Shown here piece after piece: positions 33,036 to 42,500 of a stretch of DNA of 62,415 nucleotides. The stretch covers positions 1 through 62,415 of the forward strand of contig UQMZ01000020.1 in assembly GCA_900542185.1 (NCBI GenBank), written 5' to 3'. Below the pieces are notes generated by a model that saw only the letters and a program-made list of their open reading frames with translations, did no database searches and was not told where the DNA came from. Within the stretch, counting starts at the first letter, position 1. Each line of letters starts with the position of its first letter. The position numbers and the translations under genes are program-made. The stretch comes from an uncultured Bacteroidales bacterium (lineage in GTDB: Bacteria > Bacteroidota > Bacteroidia > Bacteroidales > Muribaculaceae).

Positions 33036-34988
33036 TCAATTCTGCTTTCGCTTGATCCTGATGTCCGGTCCGCTCCGGATCACCAGCGGCACGGTCTCGA
33101 CAGTGACGACGCTTGTGTCCAGCCCCAGAGCGTTTTCAGTCGATTCGGAGATATGCCGCAGCGTTTCGTACGCTGCCAGTATCTTGCGTTCGTATGCGTT
33201 GCAGATGCTCGCGGGAGAGAATACCCGATGAATCAGAACGAACCGGAAGTCGCCCGGAATCCCATACCGTTTCATGGAGGGATACCTGCTGGTCAGCGAA
33301 AGATCGCCGGAGGCTGCAAGATCTTCCACGATCTGCCTCAGAAATACGTTGATCCGCGGCTGCACCTTGAAGCCGAATCTGACGGTCACCAGAAAAATCG
33401 CGTCTTTGACCATCGTGTCAACGGAATAATCGAGCGTATAGGGCATGTCGGTGTGCTCTATGCGGAGAATCCAGTAATGGTCGGCCCGTTTTGGCTGTTT
33501 GTTTATTATGGAATACAGCAGTTTGCTTTCCACCATATTCTCTGTAGGCGAGAAGCTTATGTACACTACATTCGACGCATAGCGGGATATTTCCCCATCG
33601 TCCCTTATCGCGGTGATTATGTCTATGTAATCCGGAAAATATTTATAATCCACATGGAGTCGATGGAATGAGCTGCCTTTGTTCCAGACAAACATTATGC
33701 AGAACAGTCCGCAGGCTATCAGAACCGTAAACCAACCGCCATGCACGAACTTGAACATATTGGCGGCGAAAAAGGCTCCTTCCAACAGGCAGAACACAAT
33801 GAAAAAAGAATAGGAGAGCCACGCGGGCGTCCCGATATTCCGCATATAACGCCACAGCAGTATCGTAGTGGCCAGCATCGTTATGGTAATGGCGAGGCCG
33901 TATGCGGCTTCCATGCGGCCCGACGACTGAAACAACAGCACGGTGCCGACGCATCCCGCATACAGAAACAGATTTATAGCCGGAACATACAGCTGTCCCT
34001 TGACATTACCCGTATAGTTTATCTTCATCCTTGGCCAGATGTCGAGATTCACGGCCTCGCCGATCAGAGAAAACACGCCGCTTATCAGCGCCTGGCTCGC
34101 TATTATGGCGGCGACGGTGGCTATGACAATGCCCACGCCCAGAAAGCCGGGAGGCATCATTGCGTAGAACGGATTGAACATGCCGTCAATGGAGCCGGAA
34201 TGTGCCAGGATCCATGCGCCCTGCCCGAGATAGTTGAAAATGAGCATGACTTTGACAAAAAGCCAGCTGAAAGTAATGTTGTAACGGCCGCAATGCCCCA
34301 GGTCGGCATACAACGCCTCTGCGCCCGTGGTGCAGAGAAACACCGCTCCGAGTATGAACATCCATTCAGGATTGGTAGCAATCAGTCTGACCGCATACCA
34401 GGGGTTGAATGCCTTGAATATGGACAGATCGTTCCACACATTCATCATGCCGAGGATACCGAGCATCAGGAACCACACGAGCATTATGGGGCCGAAGAAC
34501 CTTCCGATCTTGGACGACCCCGAACGCTGCACAAAAAATACCACGGTTATAATCACCAGCACAATGGGCACCACCGGCGTGGCGACATACAGTGAACGCA
34601 AGCCCTCCACGGCCGACGTGACCGTCACCGCCGGCGTTATTATGCCGTCAGCCAGCATCGCGCTGGCTCCGATGGCGGCCACGACGAACGCCCAGCCGCT
34701 TTTCCCCGTCTTCTTCACCAGTGAGAAAAGAGCCATTATGCCTCCCTCGCCGTTATTGTCTGCGCGGAGTGCTACCGTCACATATTTGATTGTGGTCTGA
34801 AGGGTGAGGGTCCATATCACGCATGACACCGCTCCTATAATATAATCCCGGTCGAACTCCGGGTTGACGTTAAGGATTGCCTTCATGACATAGAGCGGAG
34901 ACGTGCCTATGTCGCCAAACACAATTCCTATGGCGACGAGCAGTCCCGCCGCACTTAACCCCGCGAACCTATTACCCTTCCGGCTCAT
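33036..34988 (-). CDS. kup: Kup-type potassium uptake transporter
   Basis: 650 aa, the family's normal length. About twelve membrane helices occupy residues 12-440. Family motifs are GIVFGDIGTSPLYVMKAIL near residues 21-39, DNNGEGGIMALFSL near 78-91, and LADGIITPAVTVTSAVEG near 113-130. A cytoplasmic C-terminal domain follows (about 450-650). It imports K+ with protons across the inner membrane. It is transcribed away from the accessory island and converges with the FtsZ-like gene, with about 50 nt between stops and no clear terminator hairpin. Confidence 0.97.
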   Translation of the reverse strand: MSRKGNRFAGLSAAGLLVAIGIVFGDIGTSPLYVMKAILNVNPEFDRDYIIGAVSCVIWTLTLQTTIKYVTVALRADNNGEGGIMALFSLVKKTGKSGWAFVVAAIGASAMLADGIITPAVTVTSAVEGLRSLYVATPVVPIVLVIITVVFFVQRSGSSKIGRFFGPIMLVWFLMLGILGMMNVWNDLSIFKAFNPWYAVRLIATNPEWMFILGAVFLCTTGAEALYADLGHCGRYNITFSWLFVKVMLIFNYLGQGAWILAHSGSIDGMFNPFYAMMPPGFLGVGIVIATVAAIIASQALISGVFSLIGEAVNLDIWPRMKINYTGNVKGQLYVPAINLFLYAGCVGTVLLFQSSGRMEAAYGLAITITMLATTILLWRYMRNIGTPAWLSYSFFIVFCLLEGAFFAANMFKFVHGGWFTVLIACGLFCIMFVWNKGSSFHRLHVDYKYFPDYIDIITAIRDDGEISRYASNVVYISFSPTENMVESKLLYSIINKQPKRADHYWILRIEHTDMPYTLDYSVDTMVKDAIFLVTVRFGFKVQPRINVFLRQIVEDLAASGDLSLTSRYPSMKRYGIPGDFRFVLIHRVFSPASICNAYERKILAAYETLRHISESTENALGLDTSVVTVETVPLVIRSGPDIRIKRKQN

Positions 34989-35093
34989 TCATTCTAAAAA
35001 TAAATGGTTGTGCAATCGCAATATGGATGCATGATCTCAATACAAAGGTTGCATGACACATTGCAATCTGACTTCAATCAACTTCAATCAATG

Positions 35094-35101
35094 CAAAATT
35101 A
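35094..35101 (-). promoter_or_regulatory. probable -7 box upstream of kup
   Basis: TAATTTTG on the minus strand, 105 nt upstream of the kup ATG. An exact 10-bp tandem repeat (ACTTCAATCA twice) lies between box and gene at 35071-35090. A second candidate, AACCTTTG at 35042-35049, deviates from consensus. Confidence 0.45.
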
Positions 35102-35188
35102 TAACACTGATCGCGCCCCGTAGGTTTGTCGCGCCACATTCCAAAAAGAATGGCGGAAATGGACCGTGACTATCGTTATGAGGTGGGT

Positions 35189-37723
35189 TTAGAAGCGGTA
35201 TTGGACAGAGGCAAGGATGCTCCTTGGTCTTATATCGAAGTGATGTTCAGAACGCGAGAGGGTGCCATAGCTGATATACCGGTAATTACGGCGATCCAGA
35301 AGATTGCCGGCAGTCAGAGACAGACGTACTTTGCCGTTGATTCGCCACATCGCCGAAGCATCGAGGAGTACAAAGTTAGTTATGTTTCCCTCCGGGAATC
35401 GTGTCAGGAAATGCTCCGCTCCCACAGTAAATTGCACATAATCATTGGGAATTATGGTAGTAAAGATGTTTTGCCTGAAGTTATGGTAATTGTTGACTAT
35501 ATCATTAATTTTCAGTTTTGAGAATCCATAGCTTGCCTCGTAGCTGGCAGAGAGCCATCGTGTGATGCTTCCTTTGAAATAAGGCTTCACTTCTGCTGCC
35601 ATCTGCCGGTAGGGCATCACTTCGTTATCTCGCATGGATGATGCGGACGACACAGAAGCATCCATATCACAGCCTACCACCATCTTGCTGTGACCGAGAC
35701 CTTTGCTGAATCCTCCCTTGGCATGCCATGAATCACTGTTGTTCAGACAGTCTGCATAGGTCGATACTATGAAATCGCCGAAGAATAACTGATTTGACAT
35801 TATTGAACTGCGGCTATGATTATATGTTGCCGAGATGTTGAAGAACAGTGACTTCAATGGATTGCGATAACGATATGAGAGTGTGGCGGCAACATTCTGT
35901 GAATATTTGTCAGGGTTTTCGGCAATGAAAAGATTGCGGTAATCTGAAAGCACCGGAACAGTGATATTCATATAAGGCTGTGGCGAGCCGAGTCTATAAG
36001 CTGCCGAAGCGGATATATCCGATTTAGCTGTCAGTTGCCGCCTGACATACAGCCGTGGGGACGCATTAATATAGTCATGCTGACCTGCGATTGAATAGTG
36101 AAGCCATTTCAAAGGGATATTGAATGAAGCGCGCCAGCCGTTGCGTTCATAATCCACTTGCGGGGTAGCATAAAGATCTGACAGGAATGCTTCGTGAATT
36201 CCGGTATTGTCAAATTCACCAAGTCCGTCAAGGGTGCTGTTCATACGGTGATAGTCGAGGTCAAGTCCGCCGGATACATAAAATTTCCAGAAACGTGTCA
36301 TCTTTCCGAATTTGGTTTCAGTGGTGCTTCGGAAATCGGTAGTACCCAGACTCTGCTCCGCATTTTCAACTCCTGCCGTAATCAATCTATCCGGACGATG
36401 CCCAAAGTTGATGCGCGAGATAAGCGTGAATAGTTTTTTCTCATTGCGCTTCACAAGTTTCAGGTCGTTGTTGACAGATAGACTCTTGCGGCTGACCCGC
36501 TGTGTGAGGTCAAACGAGCCTGTTATTTCAGAGTTTGTTTTATCACATACTGCGCCCACTGTCAATTTCTCATTCAGATAGTAACCCCGCTTGTTTGTCT
36601 GACTGAAAAACTGTGCCGACAGATCATGAGTCTGTGTGCGTTGTGAATTATTTTGAACAAATTGAGGAATCTGAGAACTGAAATAATCGGTAGTCATTCC
36701 CGAATTGTAGTCAAGACGGTCGCCCGCATAGTTAAATTTAAGACGCATTGAAGTGTCCCCGGACTTCCATGCCGTTATTGCGTTTGCAAGCCACGACAGA
36801 TTGTCTCGTGTACGCTTCTCCGATAGTGGTGCGTTTACAATATCGGCAGAAATATATTCAGGCCAAAGGGTTGAGGTATAATCCGAGGAGAACATATCGT
36901 CGATATCATGCTCCTGTATCTCATTGGCAGGATTCCATCCTGTATTGTCGGCTTTTAGGGTTATGATATTCTGATTCTTCGGAGCTATGCGCATAGTGTA
37001 GAGCGAACCGTCATACAGAAACGGCTGAACGCCAGCCGCAGCCTGCGCTACGCCTACCCACCGGCTTCGTGCATCTTCCTTCAGTTTGAGGTTTATACCC
37101 GCTTCTTCAGGGAATTCAATACCTTCGAGAGCCTTGATCGGCTGATGATTTTCCATTACCTCAACCGAGGCTACATCCTTATGCGAGATATTGTTGGTGG
37201 CAAGTCCATACTGACCGCCGATGAAATCATTGCCGTCAAGATAAAACTTATTGATAGGCTTTCCCTGATACTTGATCGTTCCGTCCTCCTCTACCTTAAT
37301 ACCCGGGAGCCGCTTGAGGACGTCGATAATGGCGTTGTCCTTGGCGTTGGCATATTTAGCCACATTGAACACTAATGTATCACCTTTGGCATATATATCG
37401 GGAGCCTCGACTATAACGTCTTTGAGTTGCGTTGTCTTAGGTTTAAGACGCACACAGGAAAAATCGGCTGTTACCGGCAGCGAGCGTGACTCATAACCCA
37501 TGAAACGGAATGTTACTGAGTCCGCACCGGCTTTAGGACTGATAATGAAGCGACCATCCTTGTTCGAGGATGTAAATGCCCCCGTCGTTTTCACAATGCA
37601 ACCGGCCACAGGCTCATCAGTGTCAGCGTCAACAACCATGCCGGACAGTTCTCCCGGGTCTGCAGCTTTTGCCGACAGCAGACCGAAGAAAACGCAAATT
37701 ATAAAAGAACTGTAACCGTTCAT
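35189..37723 (-). CDS. TonB-dependent-receptor-like outer-membrane protein
   Basis: 844 aa. Signal peptide at residues 1-20 (LLSAKA), then a carboxypeptidase-like beta-sandwich (about 22-95, GELSGMVVDADTDEPVAGCI). A plug-like domain follows (about 105-215: YAKGDTLVFNVAKYANAKDN, VLKRLPGIKVEEDGTIKYQG, FYLDGNDFIGG), then a long barrel ending in a C-terminal Phe (ILASVQYRF). This is the GLPGLI-associated receptor type rather than a SusC. The ATG overlaps the GLPGLI gene's stop by 4 nt. A histidine kinase and response regulator are encoded divergently just beyond that gene and may control the pair. The substrate is unknown, perhaps a peptide or metal complex. Confidence 0.92.
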   Translation of the reverse strand: MNGYSSFIICVFFGLLSAKAADPGELSGMVVDADTDEPVAGCIVKTTGAFTSSNKDGRFIISPKAGADSVTFRFMGYESRSLPVTADFSCVRLKPKTTQLKDVIVEAPDIYAKGDTLVFNVAKYANAKDNAIIDVLKRLPGIKVEEDGTIKYQGKPINKFYLDGNDFIGGQYGLATNNISHKDVASVEVMENHQPIKALEGIEFPEEAGINLKLKEDARSRWVGVAQAAAGVQPFLYDGSLYTMRIAPKNQNIITLKADNTGWNPANEIQEHDIDDMFSSDYTSTLWPEYISADIVNAPLSEKRTRDNLSWLANAITAWKSGDTSMRLKFNYAGDRLDYNSGMTTDYFSSQIPQFVQNNSQRTQTHDLSAQFFSQTNKRGYYLNEKLTVGAVCDKTNSEITGSFDLTQRVSRKSLSVNNDLKLVKRNEKKLFTLISRINFGHRPDRLITAGVENAEQSLGTTDFRSTTETKFGKMTRFWKFYVSGGLDLDYHRMNSTLDGLGEFDNTGIHEAFLSDLYATPQVDYERNGWRASFNIPLKWLHYSIAGQHDYINASPRLYVRRQLTAKSDISASAAYRLGSPQPYMNITVPVLSDYRNLFIAENPDKYSQNVAATLSYRYRNPLKSLFFNISATYNHSRSSIMSNQLFFGDFIVSTYADCLNNSDSWHAKGGFSKGLGHSKMVVGCDMDASVSSASSMRDNEVMPYRQMAAEVKPYFKGSITRWLSASYEASYGFSKLKINDIVNNYHNFRQNIFTTIIPNDYVQFTVGAEHFLTRFPEGNITNFVLLDASAMWRINGKVRLSLTAGNLLDRRNYRYISYGTLSRSEHHFDIRPRSILASVQYRF

Positions 37724-38601
37724 TTCTTCCAGTCGCGTTCGAGATAATCGAAAGGCAATTCTATAGGGTCGTAAGCGTCAAGCGACGGATTGCCGGCTCC
37801 ATCGGTGACCGTTATGTGTTCGCCTGTAGTGGCTTCATAATATGCATACGGATTTATCTCATATCGATGTCTGGCGTCGTAATAACCCTGACGGTCGGTT
37901 TTGTTAAAAGGCACCTTGTAGATAGTTATGGGGCGGTCGGCCTTTGACTTGATACCGATACATTCGAATGTATAGTGTCCGGCCGCGTCCGAAGCCTTCA
38001 TTATGAGTCCCGGCAGCCCATGGAGTTTCCACGGACCATCTGTCAGCGGAATATCCTCGGTATAGAATACAGTCCACTCTCTCCCTCGGAACTTACATCT
38101 GGCACTCAGGCATTCGTAACCGAGCACAGTGGCGATCGAATCGGTAAGTTCCCAATTGAATGACGGCATTTCTTCTTCATAGCGGAACCAGTCCTGGCAG
38201 ATTTTCTCGGTATGGGTCAGGCGTCCTGCGGGATAGTTCTTGTAGATGGTCATGAATTCGCCTGTGCTGAGTTTACCCTCCATGGCGGCATCGGCTATCT
38301 GTTCTTGAGAGGAACGCATAAGGATTGAATCGACTGTGAGGTTCTTATAGCTCGAGAATTTCGACAGACCGTCGGGACCAACCTGGAGCAGCATGTTGTC
38401 GCCGGATATGTTGTCTTTAAGTAAACCGGTGGTGTCAATGCAGCAGCGGTAGTCGTAGACGAATTCCATCTTCTCCGGAGCGAGGGTTTCAGTCTCCGGA
38501 ACCGAAGCCTGAAATATGCTGAGCTGACGGCGAACGATTTTGCCTGAAGCGATGGCTATCGCAATGGCTCCGATTACGAGTATCAAAAATGTTTTCTTCA
38601 T
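37720..38601 (-). CDS. GLPGLI family protein
   Basis: 293 aa with an N-terminal signal peptide or anchor (KKTFLILVIGAIAIAIASG). The name-giving motif is intact in WKLHGLPGLIMKASD near residue 200, preceded by WTVFYTEDIPLTDGP. The rest is beta-rich and periplasmic. GLPGLI proteins of Bacteroidota regularly sit beside a dedicated outer-membrane receptor, as here (4-nt overlap). Their function is not established, though a role with peptides or copper uptake has been suggested for some relatives. Its promoter, TAACTTTG, faces away from the two-component promoter 120 nt further on. Confidence 0.93.
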   Translation of the reverse strand: MKKTFLILVIGAIAIAIASGKIVRRQLSIFQASVPETETLAPEKMEFVYDYRCCIDTTGLLKDNISGDNMLLQVGPDGLSKFSSYKNLTVDSILMRSSQEQIADAAMEGKLSTGEFMTIYKNYPAGRLTHTEKICQDWFRYEEEMPSFNWELTDSIATVLGYECLSARCKFRGREWTVFYTEDIPLTDGPWKLHGLPGLIMKASDAAGHYTFECIGIKSKADRPITIYKVPFNKTDRQGYYDARHRYEINPYAYYEATTGEHITVTDGAGNPSLDAYDPIELPFDYLERDWKK

Positions 38602-38626
38602 ATCGGTTGTTTTTTGATTGACTCTG

Positions 38627-38634
38627 CAAAGTTA
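38627..38634 (-). promoter_or_regulatory. -7 box for the GLPGLI/receptor operon
   Basis: TAACTTTG on the minus strand, 25 nt upstream of the GLPGLI ATG. It is divergent from the kinase promoter at 38755. Confidence 0.6.
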
Positions 38635-38754
38635 CCACAGAACAAAGCCCCGGACCGAAAATAATCATTACTCAAACATTAAGGAATTATTACTAAATTA
38701 TTACTGTGAGGCAAATAGCTTGACACTGAGGCTATATATACGGAGATAATTTCT

Positions 38755-38762
38755 TAATTTTG
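38755..38762 (+). promoter_or_regulatory. -7 box almost touching the histidine-kinase start codon
   Basis: TAATTTTG ends only 4 nt before the ATG at 38767. In Bacteroidota transcription starts about 6-8 nt after this box, so the message would be leaderless or begin inside the codon. Either the real start is further in, or the mRNA is leaderless. Confidence 0.5.
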
Positions 38763-38766
38763 CGTC

Positions 38767-40266
38767 ATGGAAAGACGGATCAAAACATTATATACAGTCA
38801 CAATAATCGCGATTCTCGCATTCTTAGGGATGCAGGTATATTGGCTGTATGGAAGGTATGAATATTCGCTGATTGAATATGAGCGGAGTCTTGGCGAGCA
38901 GATAGGGAAGTGTGTGGATGAATATAATGCAATCAGGGAAACCGGTGCTGACAACTGGACCGATTCCTTGAAAAATGCATCAAAAGATAAAGAAACGACA
39001 ATCTCCTTCCCGACATACTCATTGCAGCAGGAATATGGTGATACTGTAAAAACGAGTCGCACATCAAAAATCTACACCTATCTCTTTTCCGCACATGAAC
39101 TTCTCGGGTTGGAACCGGGATCGCCTCTTACGGAAGAACAAAAGGCGAAGGCTGTAGAGTTGGCTCAGATGCAGACTGTTGCGCCTGTGGATTCGATGAC
39201 ATTTGATGCATCAGGAGCCAAGGACGAGAACGAGGCATGGATGGCTACAAAAAATGTTCAGACCGACCGAAAGCATCCTTTTTCAGTAGATGAGATCGAT
39301 TCCGTTTTGAATAAGTCCGGAATTGAAGCCCGCATAAGTCTGGCCAGGGCCGATTCCATGGTATGGGAAACAACTGTAAAATATAATACGTCGGTGTTTG
39401 CACCCTGTCTTGCCATGACCATACCTTACTCGCAATTACAAGGGAAAACCGTCTGTATTGTCTGCGGGATAAATCCGTTAGACGTACTTCCCGGAATGTG
39501 GCCGACGCTGGTTATCACTTTGTTGGTTTCCGTCTTGCTAATCGTCTGCCTTTTCCTTCAATTTTCCACGGTGTTGAAACTCTCACGTCTTGACAAGATG
39601 CGCAATGGTTTCATAACCACCATGATTCATGAACTCAAACGTCCCATATCCACATTGAAGATGTGCGTGTCGGGGCTTGACAATGAGCGGATGCTCAAAG
39701 ACAAGGACATCAGAAAGGAACTGCTTACCGAGACCCGCAACGCTCTTGACAATCTGTCCTCCTACTTCTCGAAACTCCGCGACATCACTTTCAACAATGT
39801 GGAACAGATTCCGCTGAATATTCAAAGTGTAAATCTCCAAGACCTGTTTGATGCAGTTGCCGGGGCAACCGTGCGGCCATCGGGGAAGACCGTAACGATC
39901 AACAATAAGATTGATTCCGGGATTGTGGCCTCGGCAGACCGCGCACATCTCTACAATATACTCAATAACCTTGTGGAAAACGCCGTCAAATATTCCGGCT
40001 CGGAAGTGGAAATCAATGCTTCAGCCACGGAGGGTGTTGGATTCGTTGAACTTATGGTGAGCGATAACGGCAATGGCATTCCTTCAGGCGATCTGAAACA
40101 TATATTCCAACGGTTCTATCGCGGAAAGGCTTCGGCCGGTGAGCAACCGGGTATGGGGCTTGGACTCGCGTATGTCAGACTTCTTGTTGAAGCGCACGGT
40201 GGAGAGATCTCTGTTCAGAGTACTGAGAGTAAGGGCACATGTTTCACCATAAAGTTACCGCAATGA
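38767..40266 (+). CDS. two-component sensor histidine kinase
   Basis: 499 aa. A first membrane helix (about 7-25) and second (about 238-262) bracket a periplasmic sensor domain of about 210 residues of unknown ligand. The HisKA domain carries His288 in MIHELKRPISTLK. The ATPase domain has the N-box NNLVENAVKYS, G1 DNGNGIP and G2 GMGLGLAYVRLL. The order matches the RprX-type kinases of Bacteroides. It overlaps the response regulator gene (ATGATG), so the pair is coupled. The divergent receptor/GLPGLI operon is the obvious candidate target. The start codon is discussed under the promoter entry. Confidence 0.93.
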   Translation: MERRIKTLYTVTIIAILAFLGMQVYWLYGRYEYSLIEYERSLGEQIGKCVDEYNAIRETGADNWTDSLKNASKDKETTISFPTYSLQQEYGDTVKTSRTSKIYTYLFSAHELLGLEPGSPLTEEQKAKAVELAQMQTVAPVDSMTFDASGAKDENEAWMATKNVQTDRKHPFSVDEIDSVLNKSGIEARISLARADSMVWETTVKYNTSVFAPCLAMTIPYSQLQGKTVCIVCGINPLDVLPGMWPTLVITLLVSVLLIVCLFLQFSTVLKLSRLDKMRNGFITTMIHELKRPISTLKMCVSGLDNERMLKDKDIRKELLTETRNALDNLSSYFSKLRDITFNNVEQIPLNIQSVNLQDLFDAVAGATVRPSGKTVTINNKIDSGIVASADRAHLYNILNNLVENAVKYSGSEVEINASATEGVGFVELMVSDNGNGIPSGDLKHIFQRFYRGKASAGEQPGMGLGLAYVRLLVEAHGGEISVQSTESKGTCFTIKLPQ

Positions 40267-40940
40267 TGAAATCAATAAAGATACTCCTGGTTGATGATGA
40301 CCTCAAAAACTCAATGCTGCTCAAGCGGTTTGTCGAGGCCGAAGGTTATGAAGTCATTTATGCCAACAACGGAAAGGTAGGCCTGGAGATGTATCGTGAA
40401 TGCCATCCCAACCTGATTCTGCTTGACATAAATATGCCTGAGCTTGACGGATTTGAGATGGCAAGGATTATCCGTCGCAACGACAAGAAGGTAATTATTT
40501 TCTTCCTTACGGACCGAACCGACAAAGTGGATCGTCTTCACGGATTCTCGCTTAAAGGAAACGACTATATACCGAAACCGTTTTATCCCGAAGAACTGAT
40601 TGCGAAGATAAACGAGCGGTTTGAGAGCATGACGGTTAATCAGGATGTGGAATACCAACTCGGACAGACTGTTTTCCGCCCCAACCTTTCCGCCTTGACC
40701 TTCAACGGTGAGACACATTCACTGTCAGTGCGTCAAACGGAAATACTTCAGATGCTTGCTGAAAATATCGGTAAGCCGGTGGAGCGGGATATGATACTGG
40801 AAAGAATATGGGGTGACGCAAGCTATTCCAACTCTCTCTCCCTCAATGTGCAGATTACATACATCCGCCGACTTATTACAGACCCGTCAGTCTCAATTAC
40901 GTCAATCAAAAAGAAAGGATATATTCTGTCTGTTGAATAA
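40263..40940 (+). CDS. OmpR-type response regulator
   Basis: 225 aa from ATG 40263, which overlaps the kinase stop by 4 nt (a second ATG follows immediately). The receiver domain has the acidic pocket VDDD at residues 10-13, phospho-acceptor Asp55 in LILLDINMP, and Lys in YIPKPF. The C-terminal winged HTH runs from about residue 130 (VRQTEILQMLAENIGKPVER, ILERIWGD, VQITYIRRLI). It is a DNA-binding partner of the adjacent kinase, resembling RprY. A hairpin terminator follows. Confidence 0.95.
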   Translation: MMKSIKILLVDDDLKNSMLLKRFVEAEGYEVIYANNGKVGLEMYRECHPNLILLDINMPELDGFEMARIIRRNDKKVIIFFLTDRTDKVDRLHGFSLKGNDYIPKPFYPEELIAKINERFESMTVNQDVEYQLGQTVFRPNLSALTFNGETHSLSVRQTEILQMLAENIGKPVERDMILERIWGDASYSNSLSLNVQITYIRRLITDPSVSITSIKKKGYILSVE

Positions 40941-40977
40941 TATATAGAGATTATCGGCGCTGTAATTGACCCAACAA

Positions 40978-41005
40978 GCCGAGATAAGGCAGAGCCTCTC
41001 TCGGC
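40978..41005. terminator. hairpin between the response regulator and CAT-like genes
   Basis: GCCGAGA (40978-40984) pairs with TCTCGGC (40999-41005), and inner AGGC/GCCT extends the structure. It lies between converging genes, so it probably serves both. Confidence 0.7.
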
Positions 41006-41014
41006 GGTGTCATT

Positions 41015-41632
41015 CTATAATTCTCTGATTTCTTTCTGCAGCAGGTCAAGAAACCGGGCTGCGTGCGCACCGTCCATCTGGGTATGGTGGAACTGAAAGG
41101 AGACGGTCAATCGGGTATAGAGCCACGACTTGCGGTATGCTCCCCATATTATGAACGGATTGTTGAATATTCCGCAGTACATCCCGACAGCACCGTCTAT
41201 ATCGTATTGTGCCAATGCGGATGTTCCGATTACCATACGGTCGGTAATGTCGTGATTTTCGTTAGTTTCGGCAACCTGTGCAGTCAGCCGTAAGTAATCC
41301 TCATTGAACTGATAGAGATTCTTGCTGAAAGGCACATCGCATGAACTGACTTCACCCGCAGAGTTAGCGACAATTGTATTTACCGCCAAAGAATCATACT
41401 GGATTAGTTTCTCGCCGACCGGCAACATATAGAACTCCTTGATTTGTGAGGCGGCCTTACCGATACACCAACACATCAGCATATTGAATTTCAGCCCTCG
41501 CTTTTTGCTTATATGGCGCAACCGGGTAACATCAAGCGTTTTGATAATTGTCACCATCGGCATCGGAGCCTTCATCCACATTGCAAAGGCGTATGCCCGA
41601 GTGGTGTCCTTCGGATTTATTTCCTGCATCAT
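41015..41632 (-). CDS. chloramphenicol acetyltransferase-like protein (CatA type)
   Basis: 205 aa, close to the usual 210-220. The catalytic motif HHTQMDG (His182-His183, Asp187) and the tail AARFLDLLQ are those of CAT. The region RLTVSFQFHH precedes it as in the family. The N-terminus also fits (YAFAMWMKAPMPMVTIIKTL in place of the usual YxxFNxxxNPxxxLT), but is more divergent. It may acetylate chloramphenicol or a related hydroxylated substrate; resistance cannot be claimed from sequence. It lies 85 nt after the AraC gene on the same strand and could be the distal gene of the long operon or be regulated separately. Confidence 0.9.
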   Translation of the reverse strand: MMQEINPKDTTRAYAFAMWMKAPMPMVTIIKTLDVTRLRHISKKRGLKFNMLMCWCIGKAASQIKEFYMLPVGEKLIQYDSLAVNTIVANSAGEVSSCDVPFSKNLYQFNEDYLRLTAQVAETNENHDITDRMVIGTSALAQYDIDGAVGMYCGIFNNPFIIWGAYRKSWLYTRLTVSFQFHHTQMDGAHAARFLDLLQKEIREL

Positions 41633-41687
41633 TTTTTTGATGCAAAGTTCCTCCGGCTTTTTCTTCTGTGATAGAAGAAAAGCGACA

Positions 41688-41747
41688 TTAAATAGGATTG
41701 GTAAACAAATCTGAATATTAAATAGGGTTGGTAAAAAAATCTGAATA
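41688..41747. repeat. 30-bp tandem repeat duplicating the end of the AraC gene
   Basis: Units at 41688-41717 and 41718-41747 differ at two positions. On the minus strand the first-transcribed unit encodes YSDFFTNPI plus the stop of the AraC gene. The second repeats this in frame as YSDLFTNPI plus a second stop. It is a recent 10-codon duplication that includes the stop codon, leaving two in-frame terminators. Confidence 0.9.
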
Positions 41748-42500
41748 AGGATGGCAGTGTTGACTGAATGCCAGTGGAGTATATCCGCTCATTAACTTGA
41801 AATTTCTGATAAAATGCGACTGGTCTGCGAAGCCGCTGGCGGAAGCTATTCCGGCATAGTTCAGTTCGCCATTCTGCATCAGCCACAATGCTTTTTGAAA
41901 CCTCACAACCCGGGAATACTCCTTCGGATTCATACCTACCGTTTCTCTAAATATCCGTTCATATTGCCTCTTACTGAGACAGGCGATGTCAGCGAGTGAA
42001 CTGACTGTAATGGAAGGTATGCGGAACATTGCCTTGATGGATTCACCAATCCGGGATATATTCAAGCACGGTTTTATCTTTGACAACAGGTATTGCTCCA
42101 GAATGGCGATACATTCATTGTGGTCCTCGCTATCGAAGACGGTTTGCGCAACTTCATTTAGCTTGCGGTTTACAATATCATATCCGGATATTTCCATATT
42201 GTAGAATGAAGATGGCGGGGTATCTATAAACATACCGATAGTATGAGGATAGAACACTGCCACAATCATATCCAGTTTTCCGTCAGAACAGATATGAGCC
42301 GGAAAATTTACCTGACCGCTGATTGTAAATTGCGATTGACTTCTGTCGAGTTCCGGAATATACAGTGGAGACTTCTTATGGAAGATAATCTGCGGGCAAC
42401 CGATAGGGAATGTCAGGACGTTGAAAGGCTCATTGCTTTCCAGCGTCCAATAATAGCGCACATAAGGGCGCAACTCCTCCCGGGGCTGATAAATCTTCAT
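41718..42500 (-). CDS. AraC-family transcriptional regulator
   Basis: 260 aa. The N-terminal half (about 1-140) is a cupin-like sensing domain starting YQPREELRPYVRYYWTLES, typical of DUF6597-type AraC proteins. The C-terminal half has the two HTH motifs (VSSLADIACLSKRQYERIFR and YAGIASASGFADQSHFIRNF, then GYTPLAF). It overlaps the GrpB-like gene by 4 nt and so lies within the detoxification operon. It probably controls that operon or the CAT-like gene. Its last nine codons are duplicated after the stop. Confidence 0.95.
   Translation of the reverse strand: MKIYQPREELRPYVRYYWTLESNEPFNVLTFPIGCPQIIFHKKSPLYIPELDRSQSQFTISGQVNFPAHICSDGKLDMIVAVFYPHTIGMFIDTPPSSFYNMEISGYDIVNRKLNEVAQTVFDSEDHNECIAILEQYLLSKIKPCLNISRIGESIKAMFRIPSITVSSLADIACLSKRQYERIFRETVGMNPKEYSRVVRFQKALWLMQNGELNYAGIASASGFADQSHFIRNFKLMSGYTPLAFSQHCHPYSDFFTNPI

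Noticed and set aside
35126..35521. 131-aa plus-strand ORF overlapping the end of the receptor gene
   Set aside because: Most of it is antisense to the barrel's last strands, and it has no promoter or family features.
41688..41747. Short CRISPR-like array
   Set aside because: Only two contiguous units without spacers; they are a coding duplication.
41629..41886. 85-aa minus-strand ORF between the CAT-like and AraC genes
   Set aside because: Out-of-frame overlap with the AraC 3' end and the 30-bp repeats; aromatic-rich sequence produced by the repeat.
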